Source: Marthasterias glacialis (lineage: Eukaryota > Echinodermata > Asteroidea > Forcipulatida > Asteriidae). From it: DNA of 64,000 nucleotides. Position 1 is the stretch's first letter; each line of letters opens with the position of its first letter. This document shows positions 42,411 through 54,569 of the stretch, piece by piece. The position numbers and the translations under genes are program-made. Where the stretch lies: NCBI GenBank assembly GCA_911728455.2, contig OU452232.1, forward strand, positions 5,359,227 through 5,423,226. The letters are read 5' to 3'. The notes beneath the pieces were generated by a model. That model saw nothing but the letters and a program-made list of their open reading frames with translations, was not told the origin of the DNA and searched no databases.

Positions 42411-42875
42411 GGGCCGTTATAACCAGAACGGACTATTATAACCAGAGAGGTACAACTAGGATGCCGTTTAACCAGGTGCTATAATCAGGAAATGTCGTTA
42501 TACCGGGGTAAAGAGGGCCGTTATAACGATGGTCTGTTATAACAATGTAGGGCCGTTATAACCAGGACGGACTGTTATAACCAGAGAGGTATAACTAGGA
42601 TGCCGTTATAACCAGGTGTTATAATCAGGAAATGTCGTTATACCGGGGTTAAAGAGGGCCGTTATAACGATGGTCTATTATAACAATGTAGGGCCGTTAT
42701 AACTAGGACGGACTGTTATAACCAGAGAGGTATAACTAGGATGCCGTTATAACAAGGTGTTATAATCAGGAAATGTCGTTATACCGGGGTTAAAGTGGGC
42801 CATTATAACGATGGTCTGTTATAACAATGCAGGGCCGTTATGACCAGGACAGACCGTTATAACCAGGGCCGCTTA
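42411..42875. repeat. 140-bp minisatellite of 'ccgttataaccag' motifs, 3.3 copies
   Basis: gggccgttata recurs at 42411, 42550, 42691 and 42832 (steps of 139, 141 and 141). Within each unit the palindromic core gttataac appears several times. Confidence 0.92.
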
Positions 42876-44162
42876 AACAGACATACTGCTTAACACGCTT
42901 CTGCTAAGGAATTATGAGCAGGGAACTACTAAAGAAGAAGGGAAAATATGATCATTTTGGCTTGTTAACCTTTTTCAATTTTGTTTTGTGCTTTGTTTGT
43001 TTTAGTTTAGTTAGAATTGAGCAGGAGAAATTGTCCACTCGTTGAATCAGTATTCTTAACTTTAATTAGTAATACAACTTTCAATTAATAATATATATGT
43101 GCCATGTATAGATTTGACACCTTTATACGCATCTCTATACAAATTTGGTTTGAAAATATAGGAACCCAGCTTACGTAGGTTTTAACATCAAAAGAACAGG
43201 CATATCAAGTATTGAAACTTAACTGACGGATTTTGCCCAAGCTAAATTGATTTTGTTTCACAGACTTGATTCGAAGTGAAATACAAATTACAATTCCGCG
43301 AAACAAAAATTAGTTTGAGCCAAGCATACCAGAGAAAGGACCTTTGCAAATAGGATGTTTGTTTTGCAAAACACAAAAGACTATGCGAGAGTGGTTGTTA
43401 AATTAATTTAGACGAACAGAAAAATGTAAACCACGACACGACTATTTTTTTTTTGTAAACGTGCTGAGGAAAGAGATCGCCGTTGAACTTTACATGTATC
43501 TATATTTTATGAAACTCAATATATATGAGAGGAAAGTAAATAATGAAACAAGTTCATTATCGATCCAAAATGCTTATGCAGCATTACAACGTGGCGGAGT
43601 TACAGTCTTTTACCGTGGGCTGAGATTCCTGTTTTTTCGGGGCTTGCTGATCCTCTGAGCCGGTAAAAGAAGCCGTTGCGCTTCATGCATATTGATTTGG
43701 TTGCGTTCTAATATTAAAGCTGCGTCGTTTCACTTTTTTTTAATGGCAACCTGGCAGACAAAATAACTTCCAAATGATAACAACTGTCAAATGATATGAT
43801 ATGATATGATGTGTGACGACATTCAGAAATACTCATCTATTCACGACACCCATTACCTTGAAACGCATCATAAAACAATATGGTTTATACTTTTATTATA
43901 TTAACACCTTTTCCCCTTAAATATTTTGCATAATAATGTCAACTCTACCCCTCCTGCGGCCGAGTTGTTCTAACGCACGTGCATTTTTAGAATATAAAAG
44001 TGTTGTACGTACAGTCTTGTTTTTCAGCTCAACTGTAGGGAAACTATTCCAACCGTGCAATTCCTGGTTACTCCACTGTGTGTTAGTTTATTAGGTGTTT
44101 CTTGTATGTCATTGTTTAAAGATCTTCGCGTTTGAAATTGTTTTTTTTTTTTTTATATGCGA
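42876..44162. other. No gene recognised
   Basis: An imperfect hairpin (tcttttaccg.. / ..cggtaaaaga) lies at 43598-43662 and a short (atgat)n run near 43795. Confidence 0.4.
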
Positions 44163-44520
44163 CCCCTAAATGTAGCCCGAGGTCTTAATGTAGCCAGTAC
44201 TTAAATGTAACCCCAATCATGACGTAACCAAATGTAAACCCAACCATACTTAAATGTTGCCCGTACAAAAATATATCCCCAGCCATGCACCTAAATGTAG
44301 CCCCGACCATATACTTAATTGTAGCCCATACCCGAATGCAACCAAACCCATGTATAGCCCGAACATACATTTAGCACCAAACCTAATTCCTCACGTAGAC
44401 TGGACCTAAATGTTACCCAACCATAGCCTTAACCCTTCACCTATGCAGCCCGCACATAAGTATAGCCCCAATATTGCGCTTAAATGTTACATGGACAAAA
44501 AAAAACGGGCTACATTTTGA
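44163..44520. repeat. AATGTAGCCC tandem repeat, complement of the 23040 array
   Basis: Units of roughly 25-35 bases with cctaaatgtagcccg or aaatgtaacccc, separated by accatactt-type spacers, recur about ten times. The core is the reverse complement of the one at 23040-23260. Confidence 0.75.
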
Positions 44521-47115
44521 TAAAGTGTCGGGTGATATTGAGTTCTACATTTTTAGGGGCCAAACATAAGGACAACTCAAAATTAAACCCAGTGACATGC
44601 CAGAAAGTGTCCGGTGCAAAATGTGGACACTATTTTGCAAGTTTCTGTAAACAATGTCACGTCGTAAGGATACGCGGCTAATCATATGACAGCATGCGTT
44701 TAAGCGGACACTATTATTCAGCACCAGACAGCTTTTGGCTTGACACCTGTCTACTGTAACTGAAACCATTGACATCCTTAGTTTGTGTACAAGTGGCTGT
44801 AGACTTGAGTGTATGAATAATGTACAGCCAACTATTGACGATGAGCATTATAATGGCTGATGTAAATACGCAAACATCTGGTCTTGCCCGCTGCAAATAA
44901 CAGCAGGATTTAGGTATCAGATTTTCATCTCGCCAACTCGAGGTTCCATCCACACATACATCAACTGAGCTTAGTTTAACGGGAACCCAAAAAAAATAAC
45001 AGACGGTGCTTTTCAATGGGATAACACATCATTGGTTTTTGGAAGTTAAATTCTTTCGAATCCTCTAGTTTTAAACATACTTACCAAAAAAAACTGTTTT
45101 TGAATTTCATCAAATTCGGTCGGCGCGTTGAAAGTAAAACCAGTGAAAAAATGGTGAGTATTTTCTGTTGGGGATTTTGTGCAATTACAACGTATTTTGA
45201 TCACTTGTGGGGTCATCAAATTGCCATCTTTTAATTGTATTGAATTTTATTAACAGCATAGTGCAACCAAAAGGCCAAAGTACATGTGACAATTCAAAAC
45301 TGTTCTTTAAAATATCAAAAGTAAAAAAAGGGAAACGAAAAGGCATCAAATAACATTACTATTTCAAATTGAATTTATGAAAAGTTATCAATGGCGAAAC
45401 AAAAATGCTACAATCAAGACACAACGCAATGGTGAAAAAGGAAACTAACAATTTAAGGGGTGCTTTGTCAATAATATCAGTGAAAAAACTGGAAATCGGC
45501 TAACTTCAGTGTGTTCTATTTCTCCTTTTGTGCATCGAATTCGGCATGCACGTCTTGTAGGAAGCAAACGAGAGCAAAGGTTTTTAGCGAAATTCAGACA
45601 CTAATGTGAACATCTGCTATCTGCGAATCTTTCAAGTTTACCGACTTGAAGGTTCTCGCTATAGGAGTCTATGATGCAAAGAAAGAAAAGTAAATTACAG
45701 ACTCTTTTCTTGATGTTTTGGATATTCATCAGATTGTTTACGGTCAAGACAGGAGTGCCATGAAATCAGCACACAGCAGTATTTTGAATAATTAAAAATA
45801 AATATTTACTTCTTTTATGCTTATTTCTTTTATATTATGTCTATTGACTGTTTCGTTTTACGCTCAACCAACCATGAGATTTGTATGCACTGATTGTTGC
45901 ATAGAGGTAGAAATAAATCAACCAGCCAACCGCCAAGGTGCGCACCGAGAAGTCAGCGCGCATCTTCCGCCTTGTGGACGATTTGGCCGCCATTGCTGCC
46001 CAGCGCCCAAGGGATGCTCAAAACCACGCGAGTAATACTGAGCATGTGCGCGCATGCCCACAACTGTCAAAAAAAGGGCGGTTGTGTCTGCTGCCACCAG
46101 CGTCTCAAAAGTCTCCCATTGTTTCGATGGTTACCAATCCCAGATTACACCTTCAGTTGTCATAAATAAATGCAAAGAGTGGCCGCTGTATATCAGCTCT
46201 CTGTATCCCTGACCCTCGTATTTGCGGATGGTACCCACAATTATACTGGTATGTTGTCATTGGCGGGGAACTGTAGTATTGACGTCATCGGCGCTTTCTA
46301 TTTCTGTATGCAGTCATGCGTTTCTATAGGTATCTGATCAATGGCAGAGTAACATTTACTATCTTTGCATTTATCTTTATTATTCAGCTTATCATCACAA
46401 AATGTATATGCAAAGACAATAACTAAACTTTTGTTGACTGTTCTAACTTGCTCTTCCCGTAAATGGTTAATTATGACGACTCGTATGGATTGTACGTGTT
46501 TTATTAATTATAATTTGCAGGCTGTAAGATACGTTTTAATTCAATGAAATAAACCATTGATCGGTGGCTAGATTTATCAACATACAAATAAAAGCGCATA
46601 AGAATAGTAAGAAATGTTTGATCAACTTTATTGGGAGTAAAAGAGATTTGTAATGACATGATGAAAACGATGTTCGAACATATTTTTGGAAGAGTCCATT
46701 TTTATGTTTTAGTCGTTTATCTACAGTGTATAGGCCTATAGTTTTTAAAACATCAAACTAAGATCCGTAGCCAGGGTGTAGAGGCGGGCTCTGAGATTCA
46801 AACGACCTGTTTAAGGCCATCACACACTCCATGCAAGTTGTAGTAAATGACTCACAGCTACAACCAAAGCGTAGTGATCTTCCCTGTTCATAAGTGTGAC
46901 GTAACTTCACTGTAAATCAAACGCCAAATCCGTGAAAAACAGGATCCAACGGTTACCAAAAACCCATGGAAAATGCGTGTCTTTGTACATGTTTTGTGTT
47001 GCATTCGCGCTGCAGGTGTGCGCGTGTGTATATGAAGTGACTTTCCAAAAGGATGAACTACATTTTAATATTATAATAGATGTTGATTTTTGCATGAGGG
47101 ATAAAGATTATTATT
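44521..47115. other. No gene recognised
   Basis: Open frames are short and lack motifs. The segment near 46090-46115 (tgtctgctgccaccagcgtctc) resembles the ends of foldback family E. Confidence 0.4.
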
Positions 47116-47250
47116 GTAATTTTTACCCGTACACCGATGTGTGTTAAGCACTGTATACTGAGTACTTTCTGGTCGTGGGTTTGAATCCCACCCGAGGACT
47201 CGGAAAAGTACTGAGTATACAGTGCTTAAAGGTGTATGGGTAAAAATTAC
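47116..47250. mobile_element. Foldback element with a Pol III B-box-like loop
   Basis: The arms gtaatttttacccgtacacc, ttaagcactgtatactgagt and actgagtatacagtgcttaa, ggtgtatgggtaaaaattac pair over about 50 bases. The loop holds gtgggtttgaatcccac, which contains a B-box-like GGTTTGAATCC inside a small hairpin. Confidence 0.85.
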
Positions 47251-50200
47251 AAATAACACACTTTTATATATTTCAGACAGAGTTTGACTTTCTGTATTGC
47301 GAATACCACGCATGCAACATCTATTATACATTTATTATTAGGACTACTAAGTGGTAATCCGTTAATGGGCGTAGTGCAAGAGTTTGACGTCAAGCACGAG
47401 TGCTGCAGTAGAGACCTTTCCATTGTTGATAAACACACCACCCTGGTTGTCTGGACGGCCAAATGTAGCAAAACATTCAAGTCTTGTTGACAGACGTGAC
47501 CAAATTAAACATTTAAAGAAAATATTTAAAGAAAATACATCCCATTATTGGTTGGTTTGCTTCCAACAAATTTTGAACAGTTTTTGAATATTTGTGTAAC
47601 ATTTTTGCAAACTGTGATTATCTGTCTTTGCTTTGCATTCATGCTCCCCATAGTTTCTCCATCTTGGTTGGCAAAAACTTGCAAAAGAAAGGTCTATATA
47701 TATACCACCAGCTAATCCACCAAACACTCCTTTGTATTTTTAATTGTTATGATATACAAAGCATAGAGATAAGGTACCCTAAAGTAAGTTATTACGGAGT
47801 TGTGGTGTCATTGACTCGGCCTACATTCTCTTGAAGTTTGGTTCCTTAATCATGAAAGCCCATGTCACGAGTTGTGAATTCATTTGTGATTCACGACAAC
47901 ATGCATTCGCAGCCACTAATCAGTATAATTGTGTGCCGTATGGCGGGCATACGACGGGCGTGATGTTGGCGCTCTCGGCCAGTTCCAGGTATTGAAGCAA
48001 AAGTAAATTGACGAAACATGGGTGCAGACTAGAAGCGCAATGGTTTCTTTAGCCATAATGAATTATGATAAGTACCTATGTACAATACAATGTTATTTAT
48101 TCATTTGTTTTATTTGCGTTTTTATTTTCATCCGGAAGCCTCCTCTGGAGGGTCTTGCATTAATCAACAATACTCAAAAAACATTACGTAGCTAATCAGC
48201 TTTAACGTGAAATACCACCTGCGATTAATGTCATTTACGCCCACAGCTTGTGGTCTATATTAATTTTGTGGATCTAATATTAAAGGAGTAAAATAAAGCA
48301 TTGAGCCCGATTTGTTAGTGTAGACTATAGAAGCATTTTATTATCCCATCTTTATAATACCAAATTTGGCGCACTGGTGAATATAATAGTATACTAGTAG
48401 TATGCCGGTATAGTGGGTTCATGTGGTCAAGAGTTCCGAGTCACGAGTCACTTACAATATTAAAAAACTAGTTTATAAAATTAACCAAAACCTGACTGTT
48501 ACCATTTATACACAAATGGTTTCAAATTGGTGGGCTTTAATTCTTATCAGTTGTTACTCAATTTTACAAAATCTTCAAAAATGAACAATAATGTTTTAGT
48601 TTTCTTTTTTCAATGTCTCCCATATAGTAGGAGGCTGGTTGAGATGGTAACACTAAAGGTCAGAACTCTTTGAACAGTAATAGCTATTCAGAAGGGATAT
48701 TCCACCATTCACTACTTCCACTATTTTACAAGAAATTAATCCTAGTCTTAGTTAATATTTTGCTGTCACAAACCAAGTCGCATAAAGGTTCGAATCCGTT
48801 GTCCGAGAGTCCCTTGTCCGAGCCCAGATGGTCAAGTCCGAGTCATTGACCATCATCTTGACTGAGTCCAAGTCAAAATCAAGAAGCCTAGAATACTGCA
48901 ACGGGCCAGCTGCAATCCTGGCCGTAGGTATTACAATCTTCTTTCTTTTTTTGCGAATGCGGTCTTAAGGAGGGGCTTTAAGATGAAATTCCATTTGTGA
49001 TGAACTCATTTTTCCAAAAGATAAAGTCCTTCATGAAAGTGGAGAAAAAATCTAACTTATATAATCTAACTTCACGTTAAAATGGTATAAAATGTCATTG
49101 TATTTGATACTCTTTCAGAACAAAATTTAAAACATGACGTCATTAGATATCAAAATTGGTTTTGATTCCACACAGATTTTTTCGTCAGTCAAATTCAACG
49201 CCATTTTGATTGAATCTAGGAAATTTAGGAATGATAATAACAAATCTCCGTAAAATATACGAGCTCTTTATTTGAAATGTGATGGCATTGATGTTTTTGG
49301 ATGTTATCAAATTTCGCACTGGAAGGATATCAGATTCAGTGTTTTTTTACACCATTTTAACATGATCGACTTTCATAAGAACTCTATCTGCTAGAGATCT
49401 GGTGCATCACAAAACTAAAATTGACCTTAAATCCCATTTAGAGACGTTTCAGTCAAACCAATCTGATTTTATTTATTTTATTTTTTTAACAATCGCCTAT
49501 ACAGCAAGTTATAAAAACATAATACGGGATCTACACTATTTCCCTACGAATTATAAAAGATATTATTTTGACAGATGATATTTTAAGGGTGTAAGGATAT
49601 AATCGGCTCCCGAAAAACCTTTGCAGTTTTTGTACTTTTGTACTCTCACGACATGTTGCATTCTTTTTGACGTTCTTCTTGTAAGTGGCTAGCTCTGGAA
49701 ATGCCCCCTAGCCTATTGAGATCGAAACCAATCTGGATGACGTCATCCTGACTCTAGCCCCTTCGTCTTTCCAATTCATGTTATCTCAAGATGACATCTT
49801 AAATATCCTGCTGTTGTATTCCTTGAGCCGTTTTTACCGTAACAAAAACTTTGGCAGGTCTGTATTTTTATCATGAGCGTAAGTGAAAGTTTTGGTTGAA
49901 TATGTGACACTCTTGAAACTTTACCCAATCACATCCATTTAGCCACTGGGATCAAGACAACTATAATGCTGTCACAGTTCAATTGTGTGGCAATGCTACC
50001 CCATTCCTTGTGGTATACAAAAAAAACTAATAAAAGTTATATTGGTTAAAAGGCGACGAGTCAGATGTTGTCTTACGCAAGAAAGCGCCCATCCATCGTG
50101 ATAGACATTCCGAAATAAATTATACAAAGATTTCAACTGGACAGATGGGACGTCCAGATCTCCATACGTTAGATCTCCATTCTCAGCAATATCTACGTTG

Positions 50201-51264
50201 CTAATACCATTTTGTAAGCAGTGTTATTTAGAACCATGAATGCAGACAGCATAGCTCTGTACAAACTAATAGACCATCCGATCTCGTAGACAGTCGTGCA
50301 TTTCAAGCTCGTACACTCAGCATGCAATGACATTAGTACATCGGTATCTTATCACTTCACATCCAAATGCAAATAAAAGCCTTTATTCGGTTATATCTCG
50401 ACGCAGAAATCCATACATCATCCTTGTTTATAGTGAAAATAGATGTAATTCTTACCCGGATTCTCGTCTTGATGGTCTTCTATCGTCCATCTCCGAATGA
50501 CCCGTTTAAATACAAAGTCCTCTCATACAAGTCCTACTTACAAATGATCCGTTACAAATTGAAACCTATTGATTTTATTTAAAGAAAATGGGCAGCGCAC
50601 CGAGTGGTGTGTATGTTAATATTATATCACAGTCTCACACAAAATGGAGTGGCATTTCATCCAGGACTGAGAGGTGCAATTAAGGAAAGTAGTAAATTAA
50701 GTATTCAAGGGCATTAAGTATATCGCGTAAATGGAAAATAGTCAATTACATGGGGGAAACATTGTAATTAGACCATAATGAACAGAAATGACGCATGTGT
50801 GCCATTGTCTTAATGAGATGAGACATATTGCATGCATATTAATTCACTATTGAATTTGAGGGTCTAAAAATGAACGAGTCCTTGTCTGTTTTGATGGTTA
50901 TTTGTTTAATCCACTTAATTAAAAAAAATATGTATTCAAAGCCGAGTTCAGTATTGAGATTGCAAACTAAAAATGTTGTCATAACAATCAACACGAAATA
51001 AAGAGTTACTCAACGATATGCCTGCACTATAATATCAACGTAGGATACTATACTCCATTGTATACGATTCGTAACGCACTAAGTTTTTGTACTGAAAGGA
51101 ACATTGCTAGTCTAGATAGTTCAGATGTGTCAAATCTTTGAAGGTATGGTACTATTTTTTGTCTCGTAGCATATAATGGAAAGTGGATCACTGTTATTTG
51201 GATATTCCCGGATCCCAACATCGAGTGTTCGAGAAAACACTGTTTCTACAGAAATAGTATCGGG
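47251..51264. other. No gene or clear repeat recognised
   Basis: A 4-kb AT-rich stretch. A B-box-like ggttcgaatcc near 48788 could be a SINE relic. Nothing else stands out by eye. Confidence 0.4.
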
Positions 51265-51471
51265 CTGTCGCGTAGCTATAGAGAGGCAAAAGGAGGGGCA
51301 CGTGAGGTGGCACAAAGTCGATTTTTTTCTAAAGAAGGGTGGGTATGGGTCGTTTGATATTACTCTTGATTTTCTCAAAATAATGCTAAGATTTTCAAAG
51401 ACAGAGCGAGCGAAGGGGCACCGTCCGCTAGCCTTGTCCCGAGCCTCACGAGTCCTAACTATACGCCACTG
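51265..51471. mobile_element. Short element with CAGTGGCGTA-type ends
   Basis: The ends ctgtcgcgtagcta and taactatacgccactg are imperfect inverted repeats of the same family as 18096-18296. The overlapping open frames on both strands are unlikely to be genes. Confidence 0.6.
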
Positions 51472-51804
51472 ATGTTGGTAAACCAATTGTTTGGCACAAG
51501 GTTGTGCTTCAGACGGAAATAGTTCTTCGGACAGTTGCAACGGCAGGGCTTTAAGTCTAGATATGTAAGCAATTAGATTAGAAAATCGTTTATTAACTTG
51601 TCAATCATGCCAATCAAAATGCTTTAAGGCAAAACAAAGAACACCAGCCCGTCACCGCCCCGCCATAACAGTTTCAGCTCATTTAATTGTATTAATTAAT
51701 AGCAAAGGCGGCAAAAATGCGTTGAATTGGTTTATTTACAAATAATGGATCACTGGTCAGCTTATCACCGCTCCATGTTCACGATGACGGGATTATACAA
51801 ATAT

Positions 51805-51911
51805 CGGGTGGCTCAGAGTGGAATGGGAGGAATATTATTGCTCGGTAAAATTTGGACAGTCAAAATTTTACCGAGCAATTATATTTCTCCCATTCCACTC
51901 TGAGCCACTCG
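51805..51911. mobile_element. Foldback element (gtggctcagagtggaatggg)
   Basis: The arms gtggctcagagtggaatggg, aattattgctcggtaaaatt pair with the right half (aattttaccgagcaat, cccattccactctgagccac) over about 48 bases with a loop of about 12. Confidence 0.92.
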
Positions 51912-52987
51912 TTTGTTTTATACAACTGACATAGATAAAAATGTATTTTGATGATGTATTTTTAAAATAAATTAAACTCTGTTTTAGTTGGTTGAATGAC
52001 AACAATGTAAGCAATGGATCGGATCACAACCTTGTGCACAGTGGCTCTTTTCTTTTAGCAGCTGCGCTCTACTGTTGAAAAACATTGGGAACAAGGATGA
52101 TCCCAACTGTTGAATACTATTCCCCATGGGCGACTGGGACTTTTTGATCGCCGATGCGGATAGGAGTAATAGTGAATGTCATGTGATGTAAGGTCCACCA
52201 ATCAAATGACAAGGATATGTATGTCAGTCTTATAAAGAAAGTTATATCTCTACTAGATATACATCCCATGCAAATATCAAACACTTCTCAGAAATAGTGA
52301 AATGGCATTTCAAGTGAAAGACAACCGAACCATCAACCATAATATCAACATGATGTGATGTCTTACCTTCAAAGTTCTTATTATCATCTATTTGATGAGA
52401 AAATAAACCGTTTTTAGTGTTGGCAAAAAGTGCCTGGTTATGCATATGGTGTCATATATCTCCATTAGGAATAGAGATATCTCAATTAATAATATATGTC
52501 CATGAAATTTAATAATTGTTCAGTTGTTTTCGCTCGTGTTAGCTTATTGATGATAGAGCGAACACGGGTTCAAGTTTTCAAAAGTATACCATTCGATTAT
52601 ACTTGTAACGTAACAACAATAAGTCAATGCAATAATATCGCATGTTTCTAAAACAAACCTGGTAAAAAAACAGACTGGTGATCGCAGTACATCAGTTTGT
52701 ACTGTTGAATACCATTCCGAGTTATGTTAGAAATTCATTACCTTCGCGGAAGCGTCAAATGTAGTAAATGCAGTTACCATAACAACATGGTGCGTCCTAT
52801 ATGAATCCATCGAGTTATTGTTTACAAATGCATGTTATATTGCACATGGATACATAATTACGTCTGTAGTTAGATTTTTTTGATTGCCATGTTTTTAACG
52901 GTTGATAAATTCACCGGTTTAACGTACCGACGCTCCACCAACTGAACTATGTTGACGGTCTCCCTATGTAGTTAATATCTTTTTTTC

Positions 52988-53156
52988 GGGGTGCCAGTCA
53001 GAAGCCGTACAACCTACAACATTCCTTTTCGGTCTGTTGCTTAATAGTTGATATTAAAAAGCCGAATCCCTTTCGTTTCTGTCTTGCCTCTAGAGCAAGT
53101 ATAGTAAACTGGTGGTATACGGCAGTTTCAGGTTGTATGGCTTCTGACTGGCACCC
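52988..53156. mobile_element. Inverted-repeat element (gggtgccagtcagaagcc)
   Basis: The ends gggtgccagtcagaagccgt, acaacct and aggttgtatggcttctgact, ggcaccc are inverted repeats of 27 bases. Confidence 0.88.
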
Positions 53157-53702
53157 ACTACAAAGCTATTGACTTATATGGAGACCACCAACATTAGCTT
53201 AGTCTGGTTTCCAGACCCCAAAATCTTCTACTATTCTCTGTCGATTATAGGGCCAGGTATCACCCAAAATGTCACGTGATTAAAAAGGAGGAATTCCTCC
53301 TTTTCCGAAAGTATCCGAAATGCTCCGAACTCGTTGTCGTCAACATTCGGACAGTTTCGCTGTTGGTCGGACATTTCTTTTGTTGATAACAACTCAAAAA
53401 ATTTGCAGATACATCCCATTATCGTTTTTCTTTTCTTTTCCCCATACAAATTCAACACTGTACAATTATTTGAATATATTTGTTAACATTTTTACAAACT
53501 GATTATCCCAGGCTTTTTGAAAGTAAACAAGGCCCGTCATCAGCGCTCCATTTTTTATCCAATGACATCGTCCACCGTTGGTGACAAGTAATGAATATTT
53601 ATATATGTTGCGTCATAATCTATGTTTAGCTTTGGATGATGCGACTTTATATTTTTAACAAGAGTCGTCAGGGAATCTTTGGTCAGGGAACCAGACTAAC
53701 AT

Positions 53703-53850
53703 TAGCTCAGTTGTTAGAGCGTCAGTACGTTTTAAGCCGGGGTCGCAGATTCAAATCCCGCTCCAGTCAATTTTGTTCACCCCAAAAGTAAGAAATAAAA
53801 TTACATAAAAAAGTGTATTCATATAGTGAGTCATCCCGTGTGTCTGTATG
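53703..53850 (+). repeat. tRNA-derived SINE, third copy
   Basis: The head has tagctcagttgttagagcg and a B-box-like gattcaaatcc, then aattttgttcacccc as the shared body, ending in an A-rich stretch. Confidence 0.7.
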
Positions 53851-54271
53851 TGCATGTCCTTACATTCATTATTCTGAATGTTAGTGGTATTTACTAGCCT
53901 TGGCGGACTTTTGCTGACGTGTAAAATACTATACAGCCCAATTGAAGATTTTTACCAGATTTTATAGATCGTTTAGTTCGACATAGAGACGACCAAAGCA
54001 CGCTGATCGAGACGTCGAATAGCAACCTGCACTTTTCAGAGCCTTGCTCAAAAGCGATTGCCAATGGCGTCAGCGCAATTAACCTTACTTACATTGACTA
54101 GCTTTGTGTGTTAGACAGGGAGGGTGGGCTTGGGAAAGTTCTATCCATTCCTTATCTGATACTCATTTTGACAGGAATTAAATTATTGTGGAATTTGGAC
54201 TGAAGCTAAAGCTCACTCGATTCATTTAGTGCTCGATGTTTGGCATTGTGTACCCCCACCCACCCAACCCT

Positions 54272-54303
54272 AGTTGTGTCTTCATTGCAATGAAGACACA
54301 ACT
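54272..54303. repeat. Perfect 32-base palindrome
   Basis: The half-site agttgtgtcttcattg is followed directly by its exact reverse complement, with no spacer. Confidence 0.95.
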
Positions 54304-54537
54304 GTTCTGCGAATTTGGGGAACTCTTTGATGGGGGTACTTCTGGATAAAACTCGATTCCTGTCGCCAAAGCAAAAGCGAACCCAAATCCACTTATATAG
54401 TCAGCATTTTCTCAGAAAACATATGACTTCATCACCACTGCCATTCGCTTCGCATTCAGTCATGAGGAAGATTAGTCGGCCTTCGAAGCGGGTTGTTTCA
54501 ATATTCATCAAGGCGTTGAGCTTAGTCTTTAATTGTA

Positions 54538-54569
54538 GCCTCGCTTTTAAATTCAAATGAAAGCGAGGC
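54538..54569. repeat. 10-bp-stem hairpin (gcctcgcttt / aaagcgaggc)
   Basis: The arms are perfect with a 12-base loop. It lies 235 bases from the 32-base palindrome and may mark the other end of one element. Confidence 0.85.

Noticed and set aside
51130..51540. 136-codon open frame on - strand
   Set aside because: It overlaps a short transposon with CAGTGGCGTA-type ends and an opposite-strand frame. No family resemblance.
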